Assembly: GCA_964627665.1 (NCBI GenBank)
Contig: CAZVKG010000024.1
Coordinates: 1-46,180, forward strand
Direction of reading: 5' to 3'
DNA length: 46,180 bases
Origin: UBA1351 sp964627665
GTDB taxonomy: Bacteria > Bacillota > Clostridia > Lachnospirales > Vallitaleaceae
Part shown: positions 15,809 through 24,528 of the stretch, one piece after another
Position numbering within the stretch: the stretch's first letter is position 1
Layout: the number at the start of each line of letters is the position of its first letter
Notes under the pieces: generated by a model
The model's input: the letters and a program-made list of their open reading frames with translations, nothing else
Told to the model about the DNA's origin: nothing
Databases searched by the model: none
Program-made: the position numbers and the translations under genes

Positions 15809-16936
15809 TTAATTATGCCTCACAACGCCCACTTTCATATCCTGCAATTTCTCAATTCGATCTAAAAACTCGCGCTCGTCTTTACTGCACAAAGAAATCG
15901 CAACACCTTTTTCTCCGGCTCTACCGGTTCGACCGATTCGATGGATATAGGTTTCAGGGACATTGGGAATATTAAAGTTAATGACAGCTTCTAGCTGATC
16001 AATGTCAATCCCTCTTGCCGCCACATCGGTTGCGACTAAAACGCGGATTTCTTTATTTTTAAACATATCAAGAACTTTTATTCGTTGTGTTTGGTTGATA
16101 TCGCCATGAAAGGCTTTTGTTCGAATGTTATTCACATTAATGAATTTTGCCAACTTATCCGCTTTTTTCTTTGTTCTTACGAAAATCAAAACAGATTCAT
16201 AGACGTTATCTTTTAATATCTCGATAAGTTTTTCACCCTTATGGGTTTCTTCAAGAAAGTAAACCTCTTGTGTAATTTTCGGATGATGTTTCTTTTCCTG
16301 TTTTACTTCAATCCGTACCGGGTTTTTGAGAATTGTCGAAACCAGTGCCGATATTTCTTTTGGCATCGTTGCAGAAAACATAAGGTTTTGCCGCTCTTTT
16401 GGTAACAAGGCTATAATGTCTTTAACATCTTGTAGCATGCCTAGCTCTAGCATACGGTCTGCTTCATCAAGTACAAAAACATCCAAGCTTGACAGGTCAA
16501 CGACGCCATCTTCTAATAAGTCTTTCAGTCGTCCCGGTGTTGCAACGACTATACTCGGTTCTTTTTTTAATACTTTGATGTGACGTTTGGGCGTTACACC
16601 ACCAAAGATAACCCCGGTTTGAATATGAGCAAATTGGCCGTATGTCTTAAAGCTTTCTCCAATCTGAATTGCTAATTCCCGTGTTGGTGCCAAGACCAAT
16701 ACCTTGATGCGATTGAACACATTCGGGTCCAATATTGTGTTTACATAACGATTCAAGATTGGAAGAGCAAAAGCTGCTGTTTTCCCTGTCCCTGTTTGTG
16801 CACAACCAATCAAGTCACGACCTTCTAATATAATGGGTATAGCCTTTTCTTGGATAGGGGTTGCTTTTTTATATTCTTGCTCAGAGATGGCTTCGATTAA
16901 TTTGACGTCTAAGTTAAATTCTTGAAATAATGACAT
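15809..16936 (-). CDS. DEAD-box ATP-dependent RNA helicase, RhlE-like
   Basis: 375 residues with all helicase motifs in order: Q motif (FNLDVKLIEAI ... ATPIQEKAIP), I (AQTGTGKT), Ia (PTRELA), Ib (TPGR), II (DEAD), III (SAT), V (ATDVAARGIDI) and VI (HRIGRTGR). It unwinds short RNA duplexes in ribosome assembly or RNA decay. The protein stops soon after the second RecA domain and lacks the basic tail of most DEAD-box proteins, so RNA contacts beyond the core are minimal. It follows rsmH by 22 bp; both act on ribosomal RNA, and they probably share a transcript with the small membrane-protein gene. Confidence 0.93.
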   Translation of the reverse strand: MSLFQEFNLDVKLIEAISEQEYKKATPIQEKAIPIILEGRDLIGCAQTGTGKTAAFALPILNRYVNTILDPNVFNRIKVLVLAPTRELAIQIGESFKTYGQFAHIQTGVIFGGVTPKRHIKVLKKEPSIVVATPGRLKDLLEDGVVDLSSLDVFVLDEADRMLELGMLQDVKDIIALLPKERQNLMFSATMPKEISALVSTILKNPVRIEVKQEKKHHPKITQEVYFLEETHKGEKLIEILKDNVYESVLIFVRTKKKADKLAKFINVNNIRTKAFHGDINQTQRIKVLDMFKNKEIRVLVATDVAARGIDIDQLEAVINFNIPNVPETYIHRIGRTGRAGEKGVAISLCSKDEREFLDRIEKLQDMKVGVVRHN

Positions 16937-16958
16937 TGTCTACTTCCTTTTCTATTGT

Positions 16959-18008
16959 TTAGGCCTTAATGGCCCATCGCATTTTTGTTGACCTCGCCCG
17001 AGGATTCTCATTGCACTCTTGGGACGATGGTCGAATAATTGTTGGCGCTACTTCACGATATATTCCTTCACGCATTAATCGCTTAAAAGATTTTTTTACC
17101 AATCGATCTTCACCTGAGTGAAAGGATAATATGGCAACGCGGCCCCCCGGTGCTAATATATTCGGAAGTTTTTCCAAAAAATCATACAGAACCTCGAATT
17201 CATTATTAACATCAATACGTAATGCTTGAAAACTTCGTTGACATGATTTTTTTACGCTATCTTTCCGCGTTTTCTCCGGGATAAAAACTAAGGCGTTTTC
17301 GATAATTTCTCGTAGCTGAGCCGTTGTCTCTATTATGATGCCGTTTGATTGTTCCCTCATGATTGCTCGAGCAATTTCCCCTGCATAGGGCTCATCTGCG
17401 TTTTCTTCCAGCATTCCGATGAGTTCGGATTCTGTGATTGTAGCTAATCGTTCTGCTGCAGATTTTCCCTTTTGGGGGTTCAGTCGAAGGTCTAGCGGCC
17501 CTTCTGTCTTATAGGAAAACCCTCTTTTAGGGTTATCAATCTGCATCGATGATACTCCTAAGTCAGCAAGGACAAAGTCAAAAAGCCCCGTTTCCGGAAC
17601 CAAGCTATCAATGTTTGCAAAGTTTAACTGCTTGATAGTTAGTATTTCAGGCCCATAACCTTTTTTGCCTAAGCGTTCTTTTGTTTTTTCGATTTCAATC
17701 GGGTCCACATCCAAACCATATAGGTGCCCTTGACCTTTTAAGCACTCTAACATTTTTGATGCATGCCCCCCATAACCTAAGGTTGCATCTAGCCCTTTTT
17801 GTCCCGGTTGGATTTTTAAGAAATCAAGTATTTCATTGACACATATGGAAATATGCATCCCTGCCGGTGTGCTTCCTTTTCGAATAACTTTTTCAATGGT
17901 GTCTGAATACTTTTCCGGATGAAGCTCTTTATATTTTTCACTAAATTTTTTCGGGTGGGTCCCTTTATAACGTACACGTCGCTTGTGTTTATTTTCTTGA
18001 TTATCCAT
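16959..18008 (-). CDS. rsmH: 16S rRNA (cytosine1402-N4)-methyltransferase, extended form
   Basis: 349 residues from ATG 18008; AAAGGA suits this start better than ATG 18020. The methyltransferase core begins near residue 50 (GMHISICVNEILDFL). It has the SAM-binding GLDATLGYGGHASKML, the motif FVLADLGVSSMQIDNPKRGFSY and the ending ENPRARSTKMRWAIKA. The first 50 residues are a basic extension (KHKRRVRYKGTHPKKFSEKY) not present in classical RsmH (about 310 residues). The gene is not in a division/cell-wall cluster, so it is likely the second, extended RsmH-type paralogue that I recall from clostridia. It overlaps the small membrane-protein gene by 8 bp. Confidence 0.85.
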   Translation of the reverse strand: MDNQENKHKRRVRYKGTHPKKFSEKYKELHPEKYSDTIEKVIRKGSTPAGMHISICVNEILDFLKIQPGQKGLDATLGYGGHASKMLECLKGQGHLYGLDVDPIEIEKTKERLGKKGYGPEILTIKQLNFANIDSLVPETGLFDFVLADLGVSSMQIDNPKRGFSYKTEGPLDLRLNPQKGKSAAERLATITESELIGMLEENADEPYAGEIARAIMREQSNGIIIETTAQLREIIENALVFIPEKTRKDSVKKSCQRSFQALRIDVNNEFEVLYDFLEKLPNILAPGGRVAILSFHSGEDRLVKKSFKRLMREGIYREVAPTIIRPSSQECNENPRARSTKMRWAIKA

Positions 18009-18177
18009 TATTATTATCATCCTTTTTCTGGTGGTCGATATACAAATTAAAGGCTTCTGTACCTTTTTTCAAAAAGTTAATTGCTAAAATCATGACATAA
18101 ACACTAAGTCCTACAACGGCTAATATAATTACAAAATAGAGAATCATAATGATACTCAACCCTAATACATTACTCAT
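18001..18177 (-). CDS. Small membrane protein of 58 residues
   Basis: ATG at 18177 with GAGAGGA about 10 bases upstream. The protein begins MSNVLGLSIIMILYF and has one long hydrophobic helix at about residues 5-36, then a polar tail (YIDHQKKDDNNNG). Its stop lies inside the start region of rsmH, so translation of the two is coupled. No family recognised. A candidate promoter is at 18226-18254. The clear ribosome-binding site, membrane helix and overlap make it a likely real gene. Confidence 0.65.
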   Translation of the reverse strand: MSNVLGLSIIMILYFVIILAVVGLSVYVMILAINFLKKGTEAFNLYIDHQKKDDNNNG

Positions 18178-18225
18178 ATAAATACATCCTCTCTTTCTTA
18201 TAAATTCTTGTTTTCACTATGTTTC

Positions 18226-18254
18226 ATTCTATCCTTTACGGGAAAAAAAAGCAA
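18226..18254 (-). promoter_or_regulatory. Candidate promoter of the small ORF-rsmH-helicase unit
   Basis: On the minus strand, TTGCTT (18254-18249), 17 bases, TAGAAT (18231-18226). The -35 box overlaps the 3' arm and T run of the terminator of the preceding operon. Confidence 0.45.
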
Positions 18255-18270
18255 GAACCTTAGTTCTTGC
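18243..18270 (-). terminator. Terminator of the sensory operon
   Basis: Perfect 8-bp stem GCAAGAAC / GTTCTTGC, 4-base loop, then eight T on the minus strand. The 5' arm contains the last codons and stop of the YesN-type regulator. Confidence 0.85.
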
Positions 18271-19906
18271 GATTTTTCATTCGATATTCTTTGGGTGTCA
18301 TTGCGACATATTTTTTAAATTGTGCTGAAAAATATTTATAATCATTGTAGCCAATTTGCTCGGCCACCTCATATATTTTGCAATTGGTTTCAAGCAATAT
18401 TTCTTTGGCTTTATTCATACGTAGTTTTTGGATATAATCAATATACGTCATTCCGGTTACCTTTTTAAATAAGAAACTAAAATACGTCTCTGATAAATAC
18501 ACATGTTCACTTATATCTTTAAGGTTGATCTTTTCACTTAAATGGTCCTGCATAAATCGTTTAGCTTGGTCTATCGTCACGTGTTGTTCATCGATATCCT
18601 CCTGCTCAACAACTTGACTCATTTTCTTTGCCAATTTTACCATTGCTTGTATCACATGTGTTTCTAACTCTTTAACCGTTAATGCCTCTTTGACAAATTC
18701 ATTATATTCTGTTCCGATTGTTTCTTCGAGCTCTTCTGACGGAATATTTATCGAAGATTGAATCATGAGTATCAGTGCAACACAATAGTTTTTCACTATT
18801 TCCGGCAGTAGCTTCTGAGCTTCCAAACGCCTAAACATTGTTTCTAATGTCTGGCGCGTCTCTGTATAAAGACCGTTGCCAATAAGTGTTACTGCGCTTT
18901 TGAGCTCATCCGGATAATAATTTATAAAATTTTGTTCGTATGTAGATGCATTGTTATCTTTATAAACCTGTATCTTTTGTTCATCTAGATAAAAATTTCT
19001 ACGAATTGATTTCTGCGCTTGGGCATATGATTTTGAAATATAATGAATGGATGGATAGCTTAGGCCTATTCCTATTGTATAGGGTATAAGTGTATGCTTA
19101 AACAAGCAGTTTTGAATATTTTCACTAATATTTTCTAAACAAGGAATCATAAAATTATCTTGTTCTTCATAGGACTCAAAGCAAAAAATAAAGTTAATCG
19201 TATCATAGTCATCGACATGATAGTGAACCGTCGCATACTCACTTAAGGCTTCCTTGATTATATTTCCATATGAAAATGTTAGAAGCCTCTTGTCCGTAGC
19301 CCATGACGATTCTAGCTCCTGGTAAATACTTTTCCTGTCAAATTTTAACGTTGCAACAGTATAATATTGTCCGCTAAAGTCAAGCTCTAATGTTCGTGTA
19401 TGCTCTTCAAAATCCTTAAAAAAGTGTAAATCACCTTTCAAAATGGCTTCAATAAATTCTTGTCGCATAATTTCATAACCGGCATTAATAAAAATACTGT
19501 TGTGAAACACTTCTTCCTTTCGCTCGCGTTTTTGATCCATGTGCTCTTTAAGTTTTTCAAAAACACCCAGTAATTTTTTCTTGTTTGTCGGTTTAAGAAA
19601 ATAATCAAATGCACGAAAACTAATCGCTTGTCGTGCATATTCAAAATCCGAAAATCCACTCAAGATAACAATTTCAATATCCGGATACATTTTTCTTGCT
19701 CTTTTCGCTAATTCTGTTCCGTCCATAATCGGCATTTTTATATCTGTTAACAAAACATCAACAGGATTTTTCTCTAATATGTCGAGTGCTTCTTTTCCGT
19801 TTTTACCTTCCGCAACAACTTTGTAGCCGAGTTCTTCCCAAGAAATACTGTTGACAATTCCTTTTCGAATCATTTCTTCATCTTCAACAACCATTAATCG
19901 ATACAT
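18260..19906 (-). CDS. YesN/AraC-type response regulator
   Basis: 548 residues. The receiver domain (1-120) has VVEDEEMIRKGI, the phospho-accepting Asp in VLLTDIKMPIMDG, and the Lys of FLKPTNKKK. A long middle region (about 150-430) is typical of YesN proteins. The AraC-type DNA-binding domain (about 445-545) has two helix-turn-helices: INLKDISEHVYLSETYFS and IYEVAEQIGYNDYKYFSAQF. It is the output of the adjacent kinase pair. Its start overlaps the kinase stop by one base, and AAGGAG precedes the ATG. The likely target is the neighbouring pentitol operon, by analogy with the XylFII-LytS-YesN system of Clostridium beijerinckii. Confidence 0.92.
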   Translation of the reverse strand: MYRLMVVEDEEMIRKGIVNSISWEELGYKVVAEGKNGKEALDILEKNPVDVLLTDIKMPIMDGTELAKRARKMYPDIEIVILSGFSDFEYARQAISFRAFDYFLKPTNKKKLLGVFEKLKEHMDQKRERKEEVFHNSIFINAGYEIMRQEFIEAILKGDLHFFKDFEEHTRTLELDFSGQYYTVATLKFDRKSIYQELESSWATDKRLLTFSYGNIIKEALSEYATVHYHVDDYDTINFIFCFESYEEQDNFMIPCLENISENIQNCLFKHTLIPYTIGIGLSYPSIHYISKSYAQAQKSIRRNFYLDEQKIQVYKDNNASTYEQNFINYYPDELKSAVTLIGNGLYTETRQTLETMFRRLEAQKLLPEIVKNYCVALILMIQSSINIPSEELEETIGTEYNEFVKEALTVKELETHVIQAMVKLAKKMSQVVEQEDIDEQHVTIDQAKRFMQDHLSEKINLKDISEHVYLSETYFSFLFKKVTGMTYIDYIQKLRMNKAKEILLETNCKIYEVAEQIGYNDYKYFSAQFKKYVAMTPKEYRMKNRKN

Positions 19907-21585
19907 TATTTACTCCTTTTCGGTATGCGCAAGCTCACTGTAGTTCCTTGATTTTGTATTGACTTTATATCTAATCCATATGCGTTTCCGTAATATATCT
20001 TTATTCTTTGATTAACATTTCGAATGCCTATACTATCACCTATTCCATAAATTGTGCTATTCATTTTTTGTTTAATTGCTTGGCACATTTCCTCGCTCAT
20101 TCCTTTTCCATTATCGTTTATTTCAAAGATAATATCTTCATGATCTTCTCGTCCGCTAATTCTAATAAGTCCGCCTGTTTCCATCCCTTCAAAGCCATGA
20201 ACGATACAATTTTCAATGATGGGCTGCAATACTAACTTCACGGTTTTATCCATCATAATGTTGGGGTCTACATCCCACCTAGCTTCAAACTGATTTTTAT
20301 GCATGATCTTTTGTAGGCTGACATAGCTACGTACATTCTCTATTTCCGTCCTAATGGCAACAAAGGCGCCTTTTTCTGATACACTTGTTTTGAAAAACTC
20401 ACCTAAAGCTGAAACCATTTCACCAATTTCTTCAAACCCTTTCATTTGAGCCATCCAAAAAACATTATCTAATAGATTATAAAAAAAATGCGGATTAATT
20501 CTTTGTTGCAGTGAAACTAGTTCAAGTTCCTTAATTCTAGTTCTAAGCTTGACTTCATTAATTTTTGTTGTATATGTTTCTTCTAGAAGATGATTCAACC
20601 GTATCAGCATGTTTGTAAATTCATTATTCAAAATAGCATGTTCATCTTTAGACATGATTTGTGGTTGTTCCTCTTTGATCATAAATAATTCCGTGTCAAA
20701 ATTTTTAATACGTTCTAAAAGATAACTAAGTGGAATTCGAATACTCGCATGAACCATATACATAATAATTCCCGAAACTGCAAAAACTAAAATTGATAGT
20801 ATAAGTGCGAAAAAAGAACCTTTAAAGTCGTAATTAATTTTATCAAAGCTATTTTTAATATAAAAATCGGTATTTGAAATTGGTTCTACTATTTGGTATC
20901 CGATTTTATCCTTGTCAGCCTTTAGTCCGGATATGACTCGATTACCTTGGTCAATAACAGCAATTTTTTGTTTTGAGGAACCCACTGCCTCATCAAGAAC
21001 TTGGTCTAAGGCATCTCTATCAACAAGTAAAAAAAAGGTCACCATTTCACCACTTGTATAATCGATTTCAACTTTTTCGATGCGATATAGCAAGACATCT
21101 TCTGCCTCTTCAAAATAATTCCACCCGTCCGCATCATCAAATCGATTTCTGATTCGATCGATATCAAATTCCTTTCGACTGTATGCAAACACCTTTCCAT
21201 CATTTGTAATGACTGCCGTATATCCAATCTCTGTTTGCGTCGACATAATACTTGCTATTGTGTTTTCGATACGTCTCTCAACGGTTTCAGTTTGATATTC
21301 TAAGGATGTATTATACAAATAGAGGTCTGTTAAAATATCATTATTCTTCATTAAATAATCCACTTTTAATTCAAGCTGATCAAATATATCATTAATTCGA
21401 ATCCCTGATTCATAGGCAAAAATCTCATAGGTTGTTTGTGTATTGTCTTTATAATAATAAGCTTGAATAAAGGTCGTTATCATAATCATAGAAGAAATGG
21501 GAATAACGCATAACATAATGAATGCATAGGCCAATCGTCGTCGTACTGAAATTTTTCGTAGCAGGATAACATACTTATCGATCAT
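19906..21585 (-). CDS. YesM/LytS-type sensor histidine kinase, catalytically intact
   Basis: 559 residues. Membrane helices at about 16-40 and 258-280 flank an extracellular sensor domain; a HAMP-like linker follows. The His_kinase domain has LQQRINPHFFYNLLDN with the phospho-accepting His. The ATPase domain is complete: N box PIIENCIVHGFEG, G1 DNGKGM, G2 IGIRNVNQRI. It should phosphorylate the YesN-type regulator encoded next. It overlaps the second kinase gene by 11 bp, suggesting joint, perhaps heteromeric, assembly with that kinase and the sugar-binding lipoprotein. Confidence 0.92.
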   Translation of the reverse strand: MIDKYVILLRKISVRRRLAYAFIMLCVIPISSMIMITTFIQAYYYKDNTQTTYEIFAYESGIRINDIFDQLELKVDYLMKNNDILTDLYLYNTSLEYQTETVERRIENTIASIMSTQTEIGYTAVITNDGKVFAYSRKEFDIDRIRNRFDDADGWNYFEEAEDVLLYRIEKVEIDYTSGEMVTFFLLVDRDALDQVLDEAVGSSKQKIAVIDQGNRVISGLKADKDKIGYQIVEPISNTDFYIKNSFDKINYDFKGSFFALILSILVFAVSGIIMYMVHASIRIPLSYLLERIKNFDTELFMIKEEQPQIMSKDEHAILNNEFTNMLIRLNHLLEETYTTKINEVKLRTRIKELELVSLQQRINPHFFYNLLDNVFWMAQMKGFEEIGEMVSALGEFFKTSVSEKGAFVAIRTEIENVRSYVSLQKIMHKNQFEARWDVDPNIMMDKTVKLVLQPIIENCIVHGFEGMETGGLIRISGREDHEDIIFEINDNGKGMSEEMCQAIKQKMNSTIYGIGDSIGIRNVNQRIKIYYGNAYGLDIKSIQNQGTTVSLRIPKRSK

Positions 21586-23299
21586 ACGACTCTCCTTCGT
21601 TTTGCTTACTCATTGGTATACATACATTGATTTTAGATATTTCCTCATCTAATACGACACCATAAGCTTCTCCAAAATATAATTTCAAACGTTCATCAAC
21701 GCTATTAATTCCATTCATATTTTCAAGCGAATCATCTTTAACACCAAGAAAATAAGTAACGGCGTTTCCTTCCATAATCACATGAATATCTTGCTTATCT
21801 TGAGTTATTGTAATCGTAGCATCAATTTGTTCTTCGATATCATTCAAGTTCGCAACCAGAACATCCTCTACGATTGGGTGAATAGCCAACTTTATTATTT
21901 TTAAGCTTCGCATTTGTTTGGAGACATTCCATGTTACAGAAACGCGATTTCCAAAACGTTTATTTTGCAGAAAAATATAGTTATTCACACTTTCAACTTC
22001 CATTTCAATGGTTACGTCTTCGCGTCCTTTATCAATGATGACACGAAGATAGTTGCTCAAGGCATTGACGATATCTCCGATTTCTTCTTCTCCTTCAAGT
22101 TGACAATTCCAATAAATTGATTCTAGTGTATTATACAAAAAGTGGGGATTAATCTGTTGCTGCAAGGCTGATAGCTCCGCTTCTTTTTGAAGTTCCTTTA
22201 ACTCACTTTCTTGTAATTGCATTTCATATTGCCCCTCAATCGCATGAACAATATGCTCATTCATCTGATTAAATCCATCAATAATTAAATGATATTCATC
22301 CGCCCCATCATCCTGAATATATTTGTGAACATCCGGTTTATTCATTTCCTTAATCAATGTTTTTATGGGTGAACTAATACTTCGGGTAAAAAGCAAAACA
22401 AGAAATAAAGATAGAAAAGCAAAAAGCAGTGCTGCCACTAATGTAAATCCGGTTTGAATAATAGCAGATTTTAGCAAGGTGGCCATTGGCATCTGATTAA
22501 CAATTGTCAATTTTGTGTTTGGAATTCGTGTTGAAATGGACATAACACGAAAGCTTTCTTCTCTAAATTCCGTTCGAACAAGTTCCTCATTTGAAGCACT
22601 GACAATAATATTATTCTCATCGATAATTAGAACTTCATTCAATAGATTTGTTACATTTTCATAACAAGCTTTATTAAAATAGGATAAATCAAGGGCTGTA
22701 ACTATATTACCAATACTTTTTTCATTGTTTTGAAATATTTCTCGTGTAAGAATAACATAATAGTTGCGGTCACTTGGGACTTCTTTTCGGCTGACTGTCA
22801 TTTTAACATCCCGTGCATCTTGAGATAATATAGAACTCGTCTTAAAATTCCCATTAGAAACCGGAGACAAATAATAGAAATAAGATTTTTTTTGTGTCAC
22901 GATTTCACATGCATTGATTGCATTACTCGCTCCAAATGTATGACCTATGACTAATCGAATATGATTTTCTATATCACTTTTTACGTTCCAATCAGAGCTT
23001 TCATAAATTGACAAATTACTGATAATTTGAGGATTTGTTGCAATCTCATCCAATAAATTCATATGGTAATAGAGATAATATGATATATTATTGGAAATCT
23101 GCTTTGACGACTCCTCTAGGAAAACTTGCGCTTCTCTCTCACTTTTACGAAAGGAATACAACCCGTTAAACCCACCAATAAGGAGAATAGGAATAACAAA
23201 AGCAATAATGAAACTTCGCATTAACCGATTATAAATTGTATAATTATAAAGTTTTTTTATGATTGCTTCTTTTAATCGTATAAGATAATTTTTACGCAT
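21575..23299 (-). CDS. YesM/LytS-type histidine kinase homologue with degenerate ATPase domain
   Basis: 574 residues from ATG 23299 (AAAGGA at 6 bases). The alternative at 23332 lies inside the lipoprotein gene and has no site. It has two membrane helices around an extracellular sensor and a linker with LQQQINPHFLYNTLES, so the phospho-acceptor His is kept. The ATPase domain is decayed: where PLVENAIKHG is expected it has PIVEDVLVANLND, no DxGxG motif is present (HVIMEGNAVTYFLG), and only a G2-like NGINSVDERLKLYFG remains. It probably cannot bind ATP and may be phosphorylated by its neighbour in a heterodimer. The reading frame is intact, so this is not a simple pseudogene. Confidence 0.88.
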   Translation of the reverse strand: MRKNYLIRLKEAIIKKLYNYTIYNRLMRSFIIAFVIPILLIGGFNGLYSFRKSEREAQVFLEESSKQISNNISYYLYYHMNLLDEIATNPQIISNLSIYESSDWNVKSDIENHIRLVIGHTFGASNAINACEIVTQKKSYFYYLSPVSNGNFKTSSILSQDARDVKMTVSRKEVPSDRNYYVILTREIFQNNEKSIGNIVTALDLSYFNKACYENVTNLLNEVLIIDENNIIVSASNEELVRTEFREESFRVMSISTRIPNTKLTIVNQMPMATLLKSAIIQTGFTLVAALLFAFLSLFLVLLFTRSISSPIKTLIKEMNKPDVHKYIQDDGADEYHLIIDGFNQMNEHIVHAIEGQYEMQLQESELKELQKEAELSALQQQINPHFLYNTLESIYWNCQLEGEEEIGDIVNALSNYLRVIIDKGREDVTIEMEVESVNNYIFLQNKRFGNRVSVTWNVSKQMRSLKIIKLAIHPIVEDVLVANLNDIEEQIDATITITQDKQDIHVIMEGNAVTYFLGVKDDSLENMNGINSVDERLKLYFGEAYGVVLDEEISKINVCIPMSKQNEGESYDR

Positions 23300-23328
23300 T
23301 TTCTTTCCTTTTCGGTTATTATAAATGA

Positions 23329-24432
23329 TCACTGGTTATATTGAAATCCCCATAATTTTTCAGCCGTATATGCCCAATGTCGAATATCATTACTGTTGTC
23401 TGCGTTAATAATATAGGGTGGAATCGTTACCTTCGCCCCATCTTTTGTTGTACTAATATAGCAATTTTCCCAATATGTCCCTTGGACAAAATACGGACCA
23501 ACCGGAATTTCTTTATTTTCAAAAACATAATCGTCTAGTAAATCAATGGTGATTTGCCCATATGCGATAACATCCTGTGCAATGGCTGCATCTGCGTATC
23601 CTTTATTTATGAGACTCACAAAATATGGTTCCGCATCAATTGTCACCAAAATAATATGCCCCTCTTTCCAAAAAGGATACCATTGATCTGATTCTTGGAG
23701 TGCTTCAACCAATCCACGACCCGGATGCTCACTTGGTGCATGTACTGCATCTAGCTGGGTACCTTCATTAAGTAGTTGTGTTAGTGTTTCTTTGACAAGT
23801 TCAGGGCGGCCTTCTGTTGCTTTTGCAATATAATCAATGTCCGGATATTGATGAATAATGTCTTCAAATCCTTCCTTTCGCAAACGCCACGCGTTACTCG
23901 TCAACTCACCGTAAGCATTAAAAACCCTTCCTTTGGGACGTCCGTATTTTTCCGTCAGTCGATCAATAATCACTTCTGCCGCTAATTGACCTGCCTTGTA
24001 ATTATCAAAACTTACATCAATGGCCAGCTCTCCCCCAGTTGCATTCGTATCAATTGTGCACATAGGTATATTAGCTTCATTTCCCCGTATGATGACTTCT
24101 TCAATGGCTATACTATCAATGGCTGTTGTAACAATTGCATCCGGAGTTTGGCGTATAAAATTAATAATCTGCTGATTTTGTCGTATCGGGTCATAGTCGG
24201 CAACTGATGATTCAAAAACCCATCCTTTTTCTTCAACTGACCGTTTTACAGATTCGTTCATGATTGTATAAAAGTAGGAGTTAACACTTTTATGCGCAAA
24301 GGCAATGACAATTGGCTTTTCATTGATTGCATCATTGATTCCACTAAAATCTTTTTCTGATTCTTGAGAACAAGATACGACTATCATGAGGACAATTCCT
24401 AGCAATACTATTATTTTTTTGATCATCATCAC
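23329..24432 (-). CDS. Sugar-binding lipoprotein of the sensory cassette
   Basis: 367 residues. The lipoprotein signal ends LMIVVSCSQ with the lipidated Cys. The mature part is a type I periplasmic-binding-protein fold (RbsB-like), with PIVIAFAHKSVNSYFYTIMN at the start and the hinge region IDTNATGGELAIDVSFDN. It is separated from any permease and followed by two kinases and a regulator. By analogy to XylFII of the XylFII-LytS-YesN D-xylose system, it is probably a sugar receptor for the kinases rather than a transport component. The ligand is unknown; a pentose or pentitol is inferred from the neighbouring operon. Confidence 0.9.
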   Translation of the reverse strand: MMMIKKIIVLLGIVLMIVVSCSQESEKDFSGINDAINEKPIVIAFAHKSVNSYFYTIMNESVKRSVEEKGWVFESSVADYDPIRQNQQIINFIRQTPDAIVTTAIDSIAIEEVIIRGNEANIPMCTIDTNATGGELAIDVSFDNYKAGQLAAEVIIDRLTEKYGRPKGRVFNAYGELTSNAWRLRKEGFEDIIHQYPDIDYIAKATEGRPELVKETLTQLLNEGTQLDAVHAPSEHPGRGLVEALQESDQWYPFWKEGHIILVTIDAEPYFVSLINKGYADAAIAQDVIAYGQITIDLLDDYVFENKEIPVGPYFVQGTYWENCYISTTKDGAKVTIPPYIINADNSNDIRHWAYTAEKLWGFQYNQ

Positions 24433-24471
24433 AACTTTCTCGCTTGATCGCAGTATTTTCTTTCCTTACTC

Positions 24472-24480
24472 ATTATATCA
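24472..24480 (-). promoter_or_regulatory. Extended -10 promoter of the sensory operon
   Basis: TGA directly followed by TATAAT on the minus strand, about 40 bases before the lipoprotein start. There is no clear -35 box. It separates the sensory operon from the upstream ribulokinase operon. Confidence 0.45.
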
Positions 24481-24493
24481 CAGAGTATGCTTA

Positions 24494-24521
24494 AGGGATG
24501 ACCGTTTTTTCGGACATCCCT
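24494..24521 (-). terminator. Hairpin after the ribulokinase gene
   Basis: Arms AGGGATGTCCG / CGGTCATCCCT with one T-T mismatch and a loop of six A, 8 bases after the ribulokinase stop on the minus strand. No T run follows, so it may stabilise the 3' end or stop transcription only partly, letting some read-through into the sensory operon. Confidence 0.45.
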
Positions 24522-24528
24522 CAAATCA

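Noticed and set aside
21575..23299. Pseudogene call for the second histidine kinase
   Set aside because: The frame is uninterrupted, the membrane and His regions are well kept, and spacing with its neighbours is normal; only the ATP-binding boxes are lost.
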